From JAIRTY01 sp050257395 (GTDB taxonomy: Bacteria; Actinomycetota; Actinomycetes; Streptosporangiales; Streptosporangiaceae), in contig JBLMWU010000009.1 of NCBI GenBank assembly GCA_050257395.1, positions 1-46,336 of the forward strand: a stretch of DNA of 46,336 bases. The letters are read 5' to 3'. Made by a program: the position numbers and the translations under genes. Below, one piece after another: positions 8,654 to 16,437 of this stretch (its first letter is position 1; every line of letters starts with the position of its first letter). Below the pieces are notes generated by a model. That model saw only the letters and a list, made by a program, of their open reading frames with translations. It was not told where the DNA came from and searched no databases.

Positions 8654-8756
8654 GGAAGATAGTTGAAGACTTACATCATCAGTAAGATGATAGACGAAGA
8701 AAACAGAAGCTGCTACGGCGCACTGACCTCTGCGGGCGGTAGAGTCTTCTATCTTC
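8654..8756. promoter_or_regulatory. AT-rich divergent promoter region with inverted repeats
   Basis: This AT-rich island lies between the sigma-like gene and the XRE gene. GGAAGATAG (8654-8662) plus GAAGAC (8665-8670) are matched in inverted orientation by GTCTTCTATCTTC (8744-8756). A small dyad ATCATC/GATGAT (8675-8680 and 8686-8691) lies between. These are plausible operator half-sites for the XRE protein encoded immediately downstream. Exact promoter hexamers are not assigned. Confidence 0.4.
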
Positions 8757-8774
8757 TTCGTGAAGGGAGGGCCC

Positions 8775-9170
8775 ATGGCCGGTGAGGACTGGCGGCGGCT
8801 CGCGGACTACGTCATCGCCCGCCGCGTGGAGCTCGGCATGCGGGATCGGCGTGCGTTCGCTGAGGCGACCGGGGTGACCGACCGGACCCTGGGCAAGCTC
8901 GAGAACGGCCAGCGGGTCTCGGCCAGCACCCTCGGGGTGGTCGAGAACCACCTGGGCTGGGCCCCGGGTTCGTGCCGCCGGGTACTCGCGGGCGGGGAGC
9001 CCGACGCCGGGCCGCCGGGCGCGGGCCGGGAGGAGTACGACGATCCCACGCTGCGCCACCTCGCGAGCACCCCGGGGCTGCCCCCCGACGTGGTCCGCGG
9101 CCTCATCGCGCTCGCCCGGAACTGGCGGCAGGACGAGGACGGCACCGGCGAGGCCGCCCGGCGGGCGTGA
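8775..9170 (+). CDS. XRE-family helix-turn-helix transcriptional regulator
   Basis: 131 aa. A Cro/C1-type HTH covers about residues 8-60: ADYVIARRVELGM, AFAEATGVTDRTLGKLENGQRVSASTLGVVENHLGW. The last part matches the common actinobacterial XRE form in which the HTH is followed by LGW..GS. The C-terminal 60 residues (TLRHLASTPGLPPDVVRGLIALAR) form a short helical tail. ATG 8775 is chosen because AAGGGAGG (8763-8770) sits just upstream; a GTG five codons earlier lies within that site. It is likely to regulate its own promoter and the divergent sigma-like gene. Confidence 0.82.
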   Translation: MAGEDWRRLADYVIARRVELGMRDRRAFAEATGVTDRTLGKLENGQRVSASTLGVVENHLGWAPGSCRRVLAGGEPDAGPPGAGREEYDDPTLRHLASTPGLPPDVVRGLIALARNWRQDEDGTGEAARRA

Positions 9171-9177
9171 CGCCCGC
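9161..9177. terminator. Short GC hairpin between convergent genes
   Basis: GCGGGCG (9161-9167) pairs with CGCCCGC (9171-9177) around the stop codon of the XRE gene. The next gene ends at 9186 on the other strand. There is no T-run, so this is a possible bidirectional terminator only. Confidence 0.35.
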
Positions 9178-9185
9178 GCCGGGTC

Positions 9186-9875
9186 TCACACGCTGATGCC
9201 GAGGCACACCCGGAGGAGGTTCAGGACCCGCAGGCAGTGCCCGTGCCCTGGAGGGGAGGGCGGGGGCGGCGACGGCGGGACCGTGGACGGGGATGGGGCC
9301 GGGGAGGGGGCGGGGCTGGGCGGGGGCGCGGAGGACGGGGCCGGGGAGGGCACCGGCTGCGCCGGCCCGGTCGCCATCGGCGCGACCGCCGGCGCGCTGG
9401 CTGCGGGCGCGCCGGTCGCCGGCGGCTGCTGGCTGGGGCGGGGCCTGGGGCGGCCGGCCGGGCTGCTGGTCACGGGCGCGCTGGGCACCGGCGGGGGGCT
9501 GAAGCTCGGCGAGGGCGGCCGCGGCAGGCTGACCGGGCCGCGCGCGTGCGGCGCCGTCACTAAGTAGCCAGCCACCGCCCCGGCCGTGACCACCACCGCC
9601 GACGCGGTGGCGAACGTCACCAGATGGGCCCGCACCGCTCCGGCCGCCCGGCGCAGCCACCCGGTGGCGAGCGCCAGCAGCAGCCCGACCGAGGGCGCGG
9701 GCAGCGCCGCCCGCCAGTCCGGCCGCCGGGCCGCCCGCAGCGCGGTCCGCACCGCCGCCCGCTGGCGGTCGGCGGGCAGCGTCTCCGAGACGAACACCGT
9801 CAGTTCGCCGTCCGGGCCACGCTGGGCCAGCGCGCTGAGGCCCGGCGGCAGGCTGACGTGGCTGATCCGGATCAC
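9186..9875 (-). CDS. Single-pass membrane protein with proline-rich extracellular region
   Basis: 229 aa, function not recognised. An N-terminal cytoplasmic part of about 85 residues (VIRISHVSLPPGLSALAQ... TVFVSETLPADRQRAAVRTALRAAR) is followed by one membrane helix (TFATASAVVVTAGAVAGYLV). About 85 residues of Pro/Ser/Ala low complexity come next, and a distinct C-terminal tail ends HCLRVLNLLRVCLGISV with two Cys. GTG 9875 is supported by GGAGG upstream and by a 4-bp overlap with the preceding gene's stop (9872-9875). It is in one operon with the 9872-10198 gene and convergent with the XRE gene. Confidence 0.65.
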   Translation of the reverse strand: MIRISHVSLPPGLSALAQRGPDGELTVFVSETLPADRQRAAVRTALRAARRPDWRAALPAPSVGLLLALATGWLRRAAGAVRAHLVTFATASAVVVTAGAVAGYLVTAPHARGPVSLPRPPSPSFSPPPVPSAPVTSSPAGRPRPRPSQQPPATGAPAASAPAVAPMATGPAQPVPSPAPSSAPPPSPAPSPAPSPSTVPPSPPPPSPPGHGHCLRVLNLLRVCLGISV

Positions 9876-10198
9876 GAAACCTCCCCGGCCGGGCCTGCCA
9901 GCTCCCGGATCGCCGCCCACCACCGGCGGGGGTCCCCCTCACCGCCGATCACGGCGATGACCTCCGAGTCTTCCAGCCGCAGCCGCACCGGGACGTCGCG
10001 GTCGCGCAGCTCGCGCGCGGCAGCCAGCAGGGTCGGCGGCACCGGCGGGGCCGGCGCCCCGGCGGCGGCACCCGCGGCAGCGGCGATCATCTCGAAACGC
10101 TGCAGCCGCTGCCGCAGTTCGGCCTGCTCGGCCCTGGAGCGCGCGAGCTCGTCCTCCAGCCAGCGGAGACGGCGCATCATCCGCCACACGGCCTGCAT
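9872..10198 (-). CDS. Coiled-coil protein of unknown function
   Basis: 108 aa. The first 40 residues are a charged heptad-rich helix (RLRWLEDELARSRAEQAELRQRLQRF). An Ala/Pro linker follows, then a small folded-looking end (LRDRDVPVRLRLEDSEVIAVIGGEGDPRRWWAAIREL). No catalytic motif. Its stop overlaps the start of the proline-rich membrane protein, so the two are translationally coupled and may act together. I do not recognise the family. Confidence 0.6.
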   Translation of the reverse strand: MQAVWRMMRRLRWLEDELARSRAEQAELRQRLQRFEMIAAAAGAAAGAPAPPVPPTLLAAARELRDRDVPVRLRLEDSEVIAVIGGEGDPRRWWAAIRELAGPAGEVS

Positions 10199-10347
10199 CC
10201 CTCCCTCAGGCCCGCACTTCCCGGATCGCCCGGTAACGCCAGGGCAAGCTTCCCAGGTGGCACGGGTTCGAACGCCCCTTTCCGACGGGACGCCCTACAA
10301 GAATGCCCCTGAACGCTCAGTGAGGCCAGCCTTGCAGGGCGTGGCGT

Positions 10348-10737
10348 TCAGCTGGCAGGACGGCGGCCCTCCGGCGGCCCGGGCTGGCAGGGGGAGCCGG
10401 CCCGGATCTCCGCCTGGCTGCCCGGCCAGAGCAGGCTGACGATGCGCCGCAGGCTCGGGGGCGGGTCGTGCAGGACCAGCCGGCGGGCGGGCGCTGACTG
10501 GGTGATGGCCATCAGCTCGCGGGCAGCTGCCACGTCGATGAAGCGCAGCTCCGACAGGTCCAGGTGGATGGTGCCGCCGCTGGCGGGCAGCGCGGCCAGG
10601 GCCGCCCGCAGCCGCCCGAGGCTGGCCAGATCCGCGTCCCCGGCCAGGCGCAGCCCGGCGCCGTCGGGCAGGGCGCCGATGGCGAGCCCGCCGGGGCCGC
10701 CCGCGCCCGGAGGCCGTGGGGGACGTGGCCGCTGCAT
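10348..10737 (-). CDS. STAS-domain protein (anti-sigma factor antagonist-like)
   Basis: 129 aa. A STAS fold is suggested by GLRLAGDADLASLGRLRAAL, TIHLDLSELRFIDVAAARELM and RRLVLHDPPPSLRRIVSLL. In SpoIIAA-type antagonists the segment after FID carries a phosphorylatable Ser (FIDSSG); here it reads FIDVAA, so the usual switch residue is absent. This form occurs in other actinobacterial STAS proteins, which may respond otherwise. It is divergent from the MerR/receiver gene. No anti-sigma kinase is adjacent. Confidence 0.75.
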   Translation of the reverse strand: MQRPRPPRPPGAGGPGGLAIGALPDGAGLRLAGDADLASLGRLRAALAALPASGGTIHLDLSELRFIDVAAARELMAITQSAPARRLVLHDPPPSLRRIVSLLWPGSQAEIRAGSPCQPGPPEGRRPAS

Positions 10738-10942
10738 ACCTGCTCAGCTCCTCGTCATCCGCTGTCCGCTATCGCCAGAATCGGCATCATATCAGCGTTT
10801 TGAGGAGGATTTGAAGAGGCTTTGCTGAGGAGAGGAAGAGCTCGGCCGCGCCCGGCTTCTGCCGGCAAAGTGGCCGGTCAGAGCCCCGCCGGGCCCGCGG
10901 AGGCTGGCTGCGTCCCCGGCGGGCGGCCAGGCAGCGGATAGT

Positions 10943-11620
10943 ATGCGGCAAATGGATGGTCAGGGCCGCCCCATCTACAGCATCAGCGCTGTCGCGCACA
11001 TGCTGGACGTGCCCGTGGCCACCATCCGCACCTGGGAAGACCGCTACGCGCTGGTCGTTCCGGAACGCAACCCCAGCGGGCACCGGCTTTTCAGCCGCGA
11101 CCAGGTGGAGCAGCTGCGGTACGTCAGGGCCCGGATGTCCGACGGCATGAGCGCGGCGGACGCCCATCGCCTGCTGTCGGAACGGCTGGAAGGCGGCCTG
11201 CCGATGGCGCAGGGCGACGGCCAGCGCGGCCGGCTGCTGATCCTGCTGGCTGAGCACGACCCTTACGCCGCTGAACTGCAGGAGTACTTCCTCCGGACCG
11301 AGGGGTTCGAGGTGGAGGTCGCCCTGGATGAGGCGGCCGCCCGCCGGTCGTTCACCGAGGCATCCCCGTCCCTGGCGGTGGTGGAGATCCTGATCTCCGG
11401 CGGGTCGGGGTTCACGCTGTGCCAGGCCTTCAAGGAGCACCACGACGTGCCGATCGTCGCCGTCTCGGTCCTGGAATGCCGGGACCGGGCCGTGGAGGCC
11501 GGGGCGGACGCCTTCCTGATGAAGCCGCTGGACCCGCTCCAGTTCGTCTCCACCGTCCGCGACCTGCTCGGCTCCAGCGCCTTCCTCAACCCCGGCCAGC
11601 AGGCGGTGCCGCATGAATGA
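10943..11620 (+). CDS. MerR-type HTH fused to an atypical response-regulator receiver
   Basis: 225 aa, two domains. Residues 11-80 are a MerR HTH of the CarA/CarH/LitR-like kind (YSISAVAHMLDVPVATIRTWEDRYALVVPER and SGHRLFSRDQVEQLR). Residues about 97-215 are a receiver-like alpha/beta domain. The acidic pocket residue Asp106 and Lys194 (FLMKPLDP) are present. The phospho-acceptor position, normally Asp at the end of beta-3, is Glu148 (VVEILISGGSG), so ordinary aspartyl phosphorylation is not expected. The stop overlaps the start of the KaiC-like gene by 8 bp, so the two are co-expressed and probably partners. No clear ribosome site precedes ATG 10943; ATG 10952 is an alternative. Confidence 0.85.
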   Translation: MRQMDGQGRPIYSISAVAHMLDVPVATIRTWEDRYALVVPERNPSGHRLFSRDQVEQLRYVRARMSDGMSAADAHRLLSERLEGGLPMAQGDGQRGRLLILLAEHDPYAAELQEYFLRTEGFEVEVALDEAAARRSFTEASPSLAVVEILISGGSGFTLCQAFKEHHDVPIVAVSVLECRDRAVEAGADAFLMKPLDPLQFVSTVRDLLGSSAFLNPGQQAVPHE

Positions 11621-13034
11621 CCGGCTGATGAGCGGCCACGAACCGCTGGACATGGTCCTCGGCGGCGGGCTCCCGGCGAACGCCATCAGCCTCATCATGG
11701 GCCGGCCCGGCAGCGGCAAGACCATACTCGCCCAGCAGTACGTGTTCCGGAACGCGCGGCCGGAGCGGCCCGCCGTCTACTTCTCGACGGTGTCCGAGCC
11801 GCTGGAGAAGATCGTGCGGTTCGGGCAGAGCCTGGACTTCTTCGACGCCCAGGCCATCGGGACCTCGGTGTTCTACGAGGATCTGGGGGTCACCCTCAAC
11901 CGGGACGGCCTGCCCGGGGTGGCCGAGCAGATCGCCCGGGCGCTCCGGGACCGCCGCCCCGGGCTCATCGTCATCGACAGCTTCAAGGCACTGCAGGCAT
12001 ACGCGGACGGCCACGGCGAGTTCCGCAAGTTCCTGCACGAGCTGGTCGGCCGGCTCGGCGCGTTCCCGGCCGCCACCGTGTGGGTAGGCGAATATGAGGA
12101 CCCGGAGATCGCCGCCATGGCGGAGTTCGCGGTGGCGGACGCCATCATCGACCTGACCTCCCACCGCATCGGCCAGCGGGAGACCAGGTTCCTGCAGGTC
12201 AAGAAGCTGCGCGGCAGCGGCTTCCGGTCCGGCCAGCACGCCTACCGGCTCACTTCCGGCGGCCTGCGGCTCTTCCCGCGGCTGGCGGACACGCCCAGCC
12301 TGCAGGGCTACACCCTCGGCGGGACCCGGATGTCTTCGGGGATCCAGGCACTGGACGCGATGCTGTCCGACGGATTCTGGCCGGGCGCGTCCACGCTGAC
12401 CGCAGGCCCGTCCGGCTGCGGGAAGACGCTCATGGGCCTGCATTTCGTGGTGCACGGGGCCCGCAACGGCGAGCCCGGCGTCATCGCCAGCCTGCAGGAG
12501 AACCCGACTCAGCTGGAACGGGTGCTCCGGGGGTTCGGCTGGTCGCTGACCGAGCCGAACGTCGAGGTCATGTACCGGTCGCCGGTGGACATCTACATCG
12601 ACGAGTGGGTCTATGAGCTGCTGGACCTGGTGGACCGGACCGGCGCCCGCCGGGTTCTCATCGACAGCCTGGCCGACCTGCGGCTGGCGGCCGGGGACGA
12701 GACCCGGTTCCGCGAGTTCGTGTACTCGCTGGCGCAGCGGTTCTCGCGGCAGGGGGTCAGCGTCATGATGACGTTCGAGGTCCCCGACCTGTACGGGGCG
12801 GACCGGCTGTCTGACTCCGCGGTCTCGCCGCTGTCGGACAACGTGGTGCTGCTGAGCTACCGGCGCGAGCACGGCGAGCTGAGCCGGACGATCACCGTCA
12901 TCAAGACCCGGGCCAGCCGCCATGACCCCGCGATCCGTACGTTCGTGATCGGGCAGCAGGGCATCGTGCTCGACTCCCCGCCGCCCGCCGGGGCGGACGG
13001 CGAGCTGTCCGGCGCCGGGCTGGCCCCCCGCTGA
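11613..13034 (+). CDS. KaiC-like RecA-fold ATPase, two domains
   Basis: 473 aa with duplicated KaiC/RadA-type ATPase domains. Domain 1 has LDMVLGGGLP and Walker A GRPGSGKT (residues 30-37), with Walker B LIVIDSFKAL. Domain 2 has LDAMLSDGFWPG, Walker A GPSGCGKT (about 265-272) and Walker B RVLIDSLADLR. Cyanobacterial KaiC carries paired catalytic Glu after the first core strand; here the equivalent spots read STVSEPLEKI and SLQENPTQLE, so the pair is incomplete in both. A signalling or scaffold ATPase rather than a clock protein is the safer reading; no kaiA or kaiB is present. The start overlaps the MerR/receiver gene. Confidence 0.85.
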   Translation: MNDRLMSGHEPLDMVLGGGLPANAISLIMGRPGSGKTILAQQYVFRNARPERPAVYFSTVSEPLEKIVRFGQSLDFFDAQAIGTSVFYEDLGVTLNRDGLPGVAEQIARALRDRRPGLIVIDSFKALQAYADGHGEFRKFLHELVGRLGAFPAATVWVGEYEDPEIAAMAEFAVADAIIDLTSHRIGQRETRFLQVKKLRGSGFRSGQHAYRLTSGGLRLFPRLADTPSLQGYTLGGTRMSSGIQALDAMLSDGFWPGASTLTAGPSGCGKTLMGLHFVVHGARNGEPGVIASLQENPTQLERVLRGFGWSLTEPNVEVMYRSPVDIYIDEWVYELLDLVDRTGARRVLIDSLADLRLAAGDETRFREFVYSLAQRFSRQGVSVMMTFEVPDLYGADRLSDSAVSPLSDNVVLLSYRREHGELSRTITVIKTRASRHDPAIRTFVIGQQGIVLDSPPPAGADGELSGAGLAPR

Positions 13035-13053
13035 GCCAGCCCGGCGCCAGGCC

Positions 13054-14055
13054 TCAGTGGCCCGGCCGCATGCTGGCCGGGATGACCTCGTCGGGCTTGC
13101 CCCAGGACGCCGACGGGGTGGACCGGGGAACCGTTGCCGTGGCGGCGGAGGCGGCGGCGGACGTGGACGCGGACGCGGTGTTCAGGTCGTGGTTGGCCGC
13201 CACCGCGATGTTCTCAATGGTGGTGATCCCGTAGGCCATGGTCGCGTTGTGGTCGGTGAGCACGTCCATGGTGTAGTCCGGTCCGCTCTGGGTGAACGCG
13301 CCCAGGCTGTTGATGATCCAGCCGTAGCCCGACACCGGCAGCCAGCCGTTCTTCACGTGCACGGTGTACCGGGACGGCACCCCGGCAGGCGTACCCCACC
13401 GCTGCGACGAGGTGACATGGGCCGTCAGGTACAGCGCGTAGCTGCGATCGGCCTTGGTGAGCACCGTGTTGGGCGTCACCAGCAGGTGCAGCAGCAGCGA
13501 CTCGTCGTAGGCGGTCTCCTGGGTCAGGCCCCAGTAGCCGCCGGGCCCCAGCACGGTGTGGCTCATCCCGGCGAGGTTCAGGAAGTGCTGCAGGGCGGTC
13601 CGGCCGGTGTCCTTCCACAGGTAGGTGGCCGCGTTGTTGTCCGAGACGGTGATCATCGACCAGGCTTCGCTCTTCTCCTTGGCGGTCAGGCCGCGGTGCT
13701 GGCTGTCCGCCTTGCGCAGCAGGGCCGCGAGGATGATCGCCTTGACGGTGCTGGCCGAGTAGAAGTGCAGGTAGCTGTTGAGCGAGCAGGTCAGGTTCAG
13801 GGACGGGTCGTCCACGTGGATGCCGACCCGGGAGGTGCGGCCCTGGAATGCGGCCTTGATGTCGCTGGACATCGTGGCGGCGAGGGTGGGGTCGCTGGCG
13901 GACCGGCACACCTGGGTGGCCGCGCTGGCGGCCGGAGCGGCGAGCGCGCCGGCGGCGAAGACCGCGGCGGTCAGGCTGGTGGCAGTCAGGGTCGCGGTGG
14001 CCGCGCTGAGCCAGTTATGGGCTGCCGCCCGGGGCCACCACTGCCAGCGTCGCAC
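13054..14055 (-). CDS. Secreted SxxK serine hydrolase (beta-lactamase/penicillin-binding fold)
   Basis: 333 aa. A signal peptide (about residues 14-47, ending APAASAA) directs export. Three active-site motifs of the penicillin-recognising fold are visible: Ser102-x-x-Lys105 in YSASTVKAII, Ser138-Asp-Asn in TVSDNNAA and Lys235-Asn-Gly in HVKNGWLP (KTG-like). A classical class A Glu166/Asn170 loop is not obvious, so a peptidoglycan DD-peptidase-like or ancestral hydrolase is as likely as a beta-lactamase. GTG 14055 is preferred because AGGTGG precedes it; the longer frame from 14172 adds 39 residues with no signal character. Paralogue of the 15364-16320 gene. Confidence 0.85.
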   Translation of the reverse strand: MRRWQWWPRAAAHNWLSAATATLTATSLTAAVFAAGALAAPAASAATQVCRSASDPTLAATMSSDIKAAFQGRTSRVGIHVDDPSLNLTCSLNSYLHFYSASTVKAIILAALLRKADSQHRGLTAKEKSEAWSMITVSDNNAATYLWKDTGRTALQHFLNLAGMSHTVLGPGGYWGLTQETAYDESLLLHLLVTPNTVLTKADRSYALYLTAHVTSSQRWGTPAGVPSRYTVHVKNGWLPVSGYGWIINSLGAFTQSGPDYTMDVLTDHNATMAYGITTIENIAVAANHDLNTASASTSAAASAATATVPRSTPSASWGKPDEVIPASMRPGH

Positions 14056-14204
14056 GGGGATACCACCTCTTCTGTCAGCATTCCGCTCTTGAGCCGCCCC
14101 CAGGGGACGCGCAGCCCCGGATCCGGGTTGCCCGGATTGCCGTCCCGTCTTTATTACGGTTTGCACACCCATGGCTGACCTGCCGGTTGCCCCGGCGGGA
14201 CGGC

Positions 14205-14963
14205 ATGATGGACGCCGTGCCGACCGTCCCCAAGGCGCCGGCCAGCCCGTTCAGCGACTTCCAGTGGGCGCCGAACCAGGCTGGCCGGCCCGACCTGTAC
14301 GAGCTGGAGAACCAGGCCACCGACCCCGACGGCCTGGTGCTGGCCGCCATGCGGCGGCTCGCGCCCTGGCAGGCCCGGGTCCTGGTGGACCTGGGCTGCG
14401 GGAGCGGCTACTGGCTGCCGCGGTACGCGGCCGAGGCAGCCGGGGTGATCGGGGTGGAGCCGGACCCGGGCCTGCTGCGGCTGGCCGGCCGGCGGCTGGC
14501 GGCGCGGCCCGACCCCCGGGTGCGGGTGCTACCGGGCTCGGCGGAGCACCTGCCGCTGGCGGACGCCAGCGTGGACGTCGTGCATGCCCGCTTCGCCTAC
14601 TTCTGGCCGCCCCGGTGCGCCGCCGGCCTGGCCGAGGTGCTGCGGGTGCTCCGGCCCGGCGGCACCCTGGTGGTGGTGGACAACGACCACCGCAGCGGCG
14701 ATTTCGCGGGGCTCATCACGGCTGCCCCCAACGAGGCGCAGGGCCGCGCGGAGACCACCGACGCCTGGTGGGCGCGGCGGGGGGCGCAGCGGGTGCCGGT
14801 CGCCAGCCGCTGGCAGTTCGCCAGCCGCGCCGACTTCGAGGCCGTGCTGAACCTGGAGTTCCCGGCCGGCGTGGCGGGCCCGTGGCTGGCGCGGCATCCG
14901 CGGGCGCTCGGGCTCAGCTACGGGTACGTGCTGTTCGCCGTGCGCCGCCCGGGCGGCCGGTAA
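14205..14963 (+). CDS. Class I SAM-dependent methyltransferase
   Basis: About 252 aa. Motif I VLVDLGCGSGYWLPRYA, acidic loop VIGVEPDPGLLRLA, motif II region LPLADASVDVVHARFAYFW and post-motif EVLRVLRPGGTLVVVDND are the standard UbiE/Methyltransf_11 pattern. The substrate cannot be inferred. The start is uncertain between ATG 14205 and ATG 14208; a TTG at 14187 is open but unlikely. It lies between the two secreted hydrolase genes, divergent from the first. Confidence 0.85.
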   Translation: MMDAVPTVPKAPASPFSDFQWAPNQAGRPDLYELENQATDPDGLVLAAMRRLAPWQARVLVDLGCGSGYWLPRYAAEAAGVIGVEPDPGLLRLAGRRLAARPDPRVRVLPGSAEHLPLADASVDVVHARFAYFWPPRCAAGLAEVLRVLRPGGTLVVVDNDHRSGDFAGLITAAPNEAQGRAETTDAWWARRGAQRVPVASRWQFASRADFEAVLNLEFPAGVAGPWLARHPRALGLSYGYVLFAVRRPGGR

Positions 14964-15064
14964 CCGGGCCGGGACCTTCGGCCGCGGATCAGCGGGCGAA
15001 CGCCCCCCGTCCCCCGCCGCCGCCCGGGGCAGGCTGGAGGGAGCAGGCCGAGGGGATGGTGCCG

Positions 15065-15361
15065 ATGATGTACTGGTGGGGCCACGGCATGGGCTGGGCC
15101 TGGGGCTGGGGCCTGATGACCTTCGCGTTCTGGGTGCTCGTGGTGGTCGCCGTCGTGCTGGCGGTCCGCCACTTCAGCCGGTCCGGCGGGCGCCCGCCGT
15201 CCGGGCCGCCCTCCTCCGGGCCGCCGCCCAGCGCCTCCGCGCACAGTGCGGAGCAGGTGCTGGCGGAGCGGTACGCGCGTGGCGAGATCGACGACGAGGA
15301 GTACCAGCGGCGGCTGGCCACACTGCGCGGCGGGGCGCCCGCGGCGCCCGGCGGCCAGTAG
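15065..15361 (+). CDS. Small SHOCT-domain membrane protein
   Basis: About 98 aa. A Trp/Gly/Met-rich N-terminus (YWWGHGMGWAWGWG) leads into one membrane helix (LMTFAFWVLVVVAVVLAV), a Ser/Pro linker, and a C-terminal SHOCT motif (AEQVLAERYARGEIDDEEYQRRLATL). This layout is common in actinobacteria, function unknown. ATG 15065 or 15068 is favoured because AGGGG lies about 9 nt before; ATG 15056 is also in frame. It converges with the second hydrolase gene with only 2 bp between stops. Confidence 0.82.
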   Translation: MMYWWGHGMGWAWGWGLMTFAFWVLVVVAVVLAVRHFSRSGGRPPSGPPSSGPPPSASAHSAEQVLAERYARGEIDDEEYQRRLATLRGGAPAAPGGQ

Positions 15362-15363
15362 GC

Positions 15364-16320
15364 CTACGGCGGCGGGATCGCGTGGAGCGGGATGGCCTCG
15401 TCCGGCCTGCCCCAGGTAGCGGCCGGGCCGGACCGTGCAACCCTGCTCTTCGCGCGCGGGTTCAGGCCGCGGTTGACCGCCGTGGCGACGTCCTCGACCG
15501 TGCCGATCCCGTATCCCATGCCGGGATTGCGGTCGGTGAGCACCGCCATGGTGTAGCTGTGGCCGGGCAGGGTGAAAATGCCGAGGCTGTTGATGATCCA
15601 GCCCAGGCCGGGCAGGGGCAGCCAGCCGTTCTTCACGTGCACCCGGAACCGGCGGGGAACCCCGGCCGGGGTGCCCCACCGCTGGGAGCGGGTGACCCTG
15701 GACATCAGGTGCAGCACGTAGCCGCGGTCAGCGTGGGTGAGGACCGGGTTGCTTCGCAGAACCAGCTGGAGCAGCAGCGACTCATCGCCGGCGGTGATCC
15801 GGGTGAGGCCCCAGTAACCGCCCGGCCCGAGGGTGGTGTGGCGCATCCCGGCCAGCGTCAGCAGCCGCCCCAGCCGGTAGCGGCCCACGTCGTCCCACAG
15901 GTCGCTGGCCGCGGCGTTGTCCGACCGGGTGATCATCCGCCAGGCCTCGGCGAGTTCGTGCGGGCTGAGACGCCGGTGCTGGTGGTGCGCCTTGCGCAGC
16001 AGGGCGGCCAGGATCGTGACCTTCACCACGCTGGCGGAGTAGAAGTGCCGGGAGCCGTGGTACGCGCAGGTGATGCCGAGCGACGGGTCATCCACAGCGA
16101 TGCCCACCCGCGAGGAGCGGTGCCGCACCGCGGCCCTGATGCGGTGGGACAGCCGGGCAGCCAGCGCCGCGCTGGCGGGGCTGGGCGACCGGCAGACCCG
16201 GGTGGCCGCGCTCGCCGCCGGACCTGTGATGAGCCCGGCAGCCAGCACCACGGCCCCCCCGGCGGTCGCAGCCGCCCGTTTCCAGCCCTGCCAGCGTCCC
16301 GCGTGCCCCATCCGCCCCAC
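15364..16320 (-). CDS. Secreted SxxK serine hydrolase, paralogue 2
   Basis: 318 aa, clear paralogue of the 13054-14055 product through most of its length, including GPGGYWGLT, SQRWGTPAGVP and GWIINSLG. It has a signal peptide ending GPAASAA and the active-site motifs SASVVKVTI (SxxK), TRSDNAAA (SDN) and VHVKNGWLP (K[T/N]G). Both paralogues end with a similar W-G-[KR]-P-D-E-x-I-P tail, which may be a wall-binding or sorting-independent feature. Start GTG 16320; ATG 16311 is an alternative. A 15-bp palindrome with TTACT/AGTAA arms lies 13 bp upstream and probably overlaps its promoter. Confidence 0.85.
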   Translation of the reverse strand: MGRMGHAGRWQGWKRAAATAGGAVVLAAGLITGPAASAATRVCRSPSPASAALAARLSHRIRAAVRHRSSRVGIAVDDPSLGITCAYHGSRHFYSASVVKVTILAALLRKAHHQHRRLSPHELAEAWRMITRSDNAAASDLWDDVGRYRLGRLLTLAGMRHTTLGPGGYWGLTRITAGDESLLLQLVLRSNPVLTHADRGYVLHLMSRVTRSQRWGTPAGVPRRFRVHVKNGWLPLPGLGWIINSLGIFTLPGHSYTMAVLTDRNPGMGYGIGTVEDVATAVNRGLNPRAKSRVARSGPAATWGRPDEAIPLHAIPPP

Positions 16321-16332
16321 CCCCGTGAGATG

Positions 16333-16347
16333 GTTACTAAGAGTAAC
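16333..16347. promoter_or_regulatory. Palindrome GTTACT-AAG-AGTAAC
   Basis: Perfect 6-bp arms around a 3-bp centre, 13 bp upstream of the 16320 start on the minus strand. The inner TTACT-N3-AGTAA pattern recurs upstream of korA (22420-22432). Likely a repressor operator; the regulator is unknown. Confidence 0.5.
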
Positions 16348-16437
16348 GATAGGAGTCTAATCAGTGGTCATCCGGCGGTGTGTCCGGGGGCCCTGGGGCC
16401 AGATGTTCGGTATCCGGCCATCTGCCGCCCGCGGGGC

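Noticed and set aside
11613..13034. Circadian clock kaiC
   Set aside because: Only the double RecA-like fold is shared; the catalytic Glu pairs are incomplete and kaiA/kaiB are absent, so a clock role is not supported.
13057..14178. Plus-strand 373-aa frame
   Set aside because: Antisense shadow of the secreted hydrolase; Gly/Arg/His-rich with no motif.
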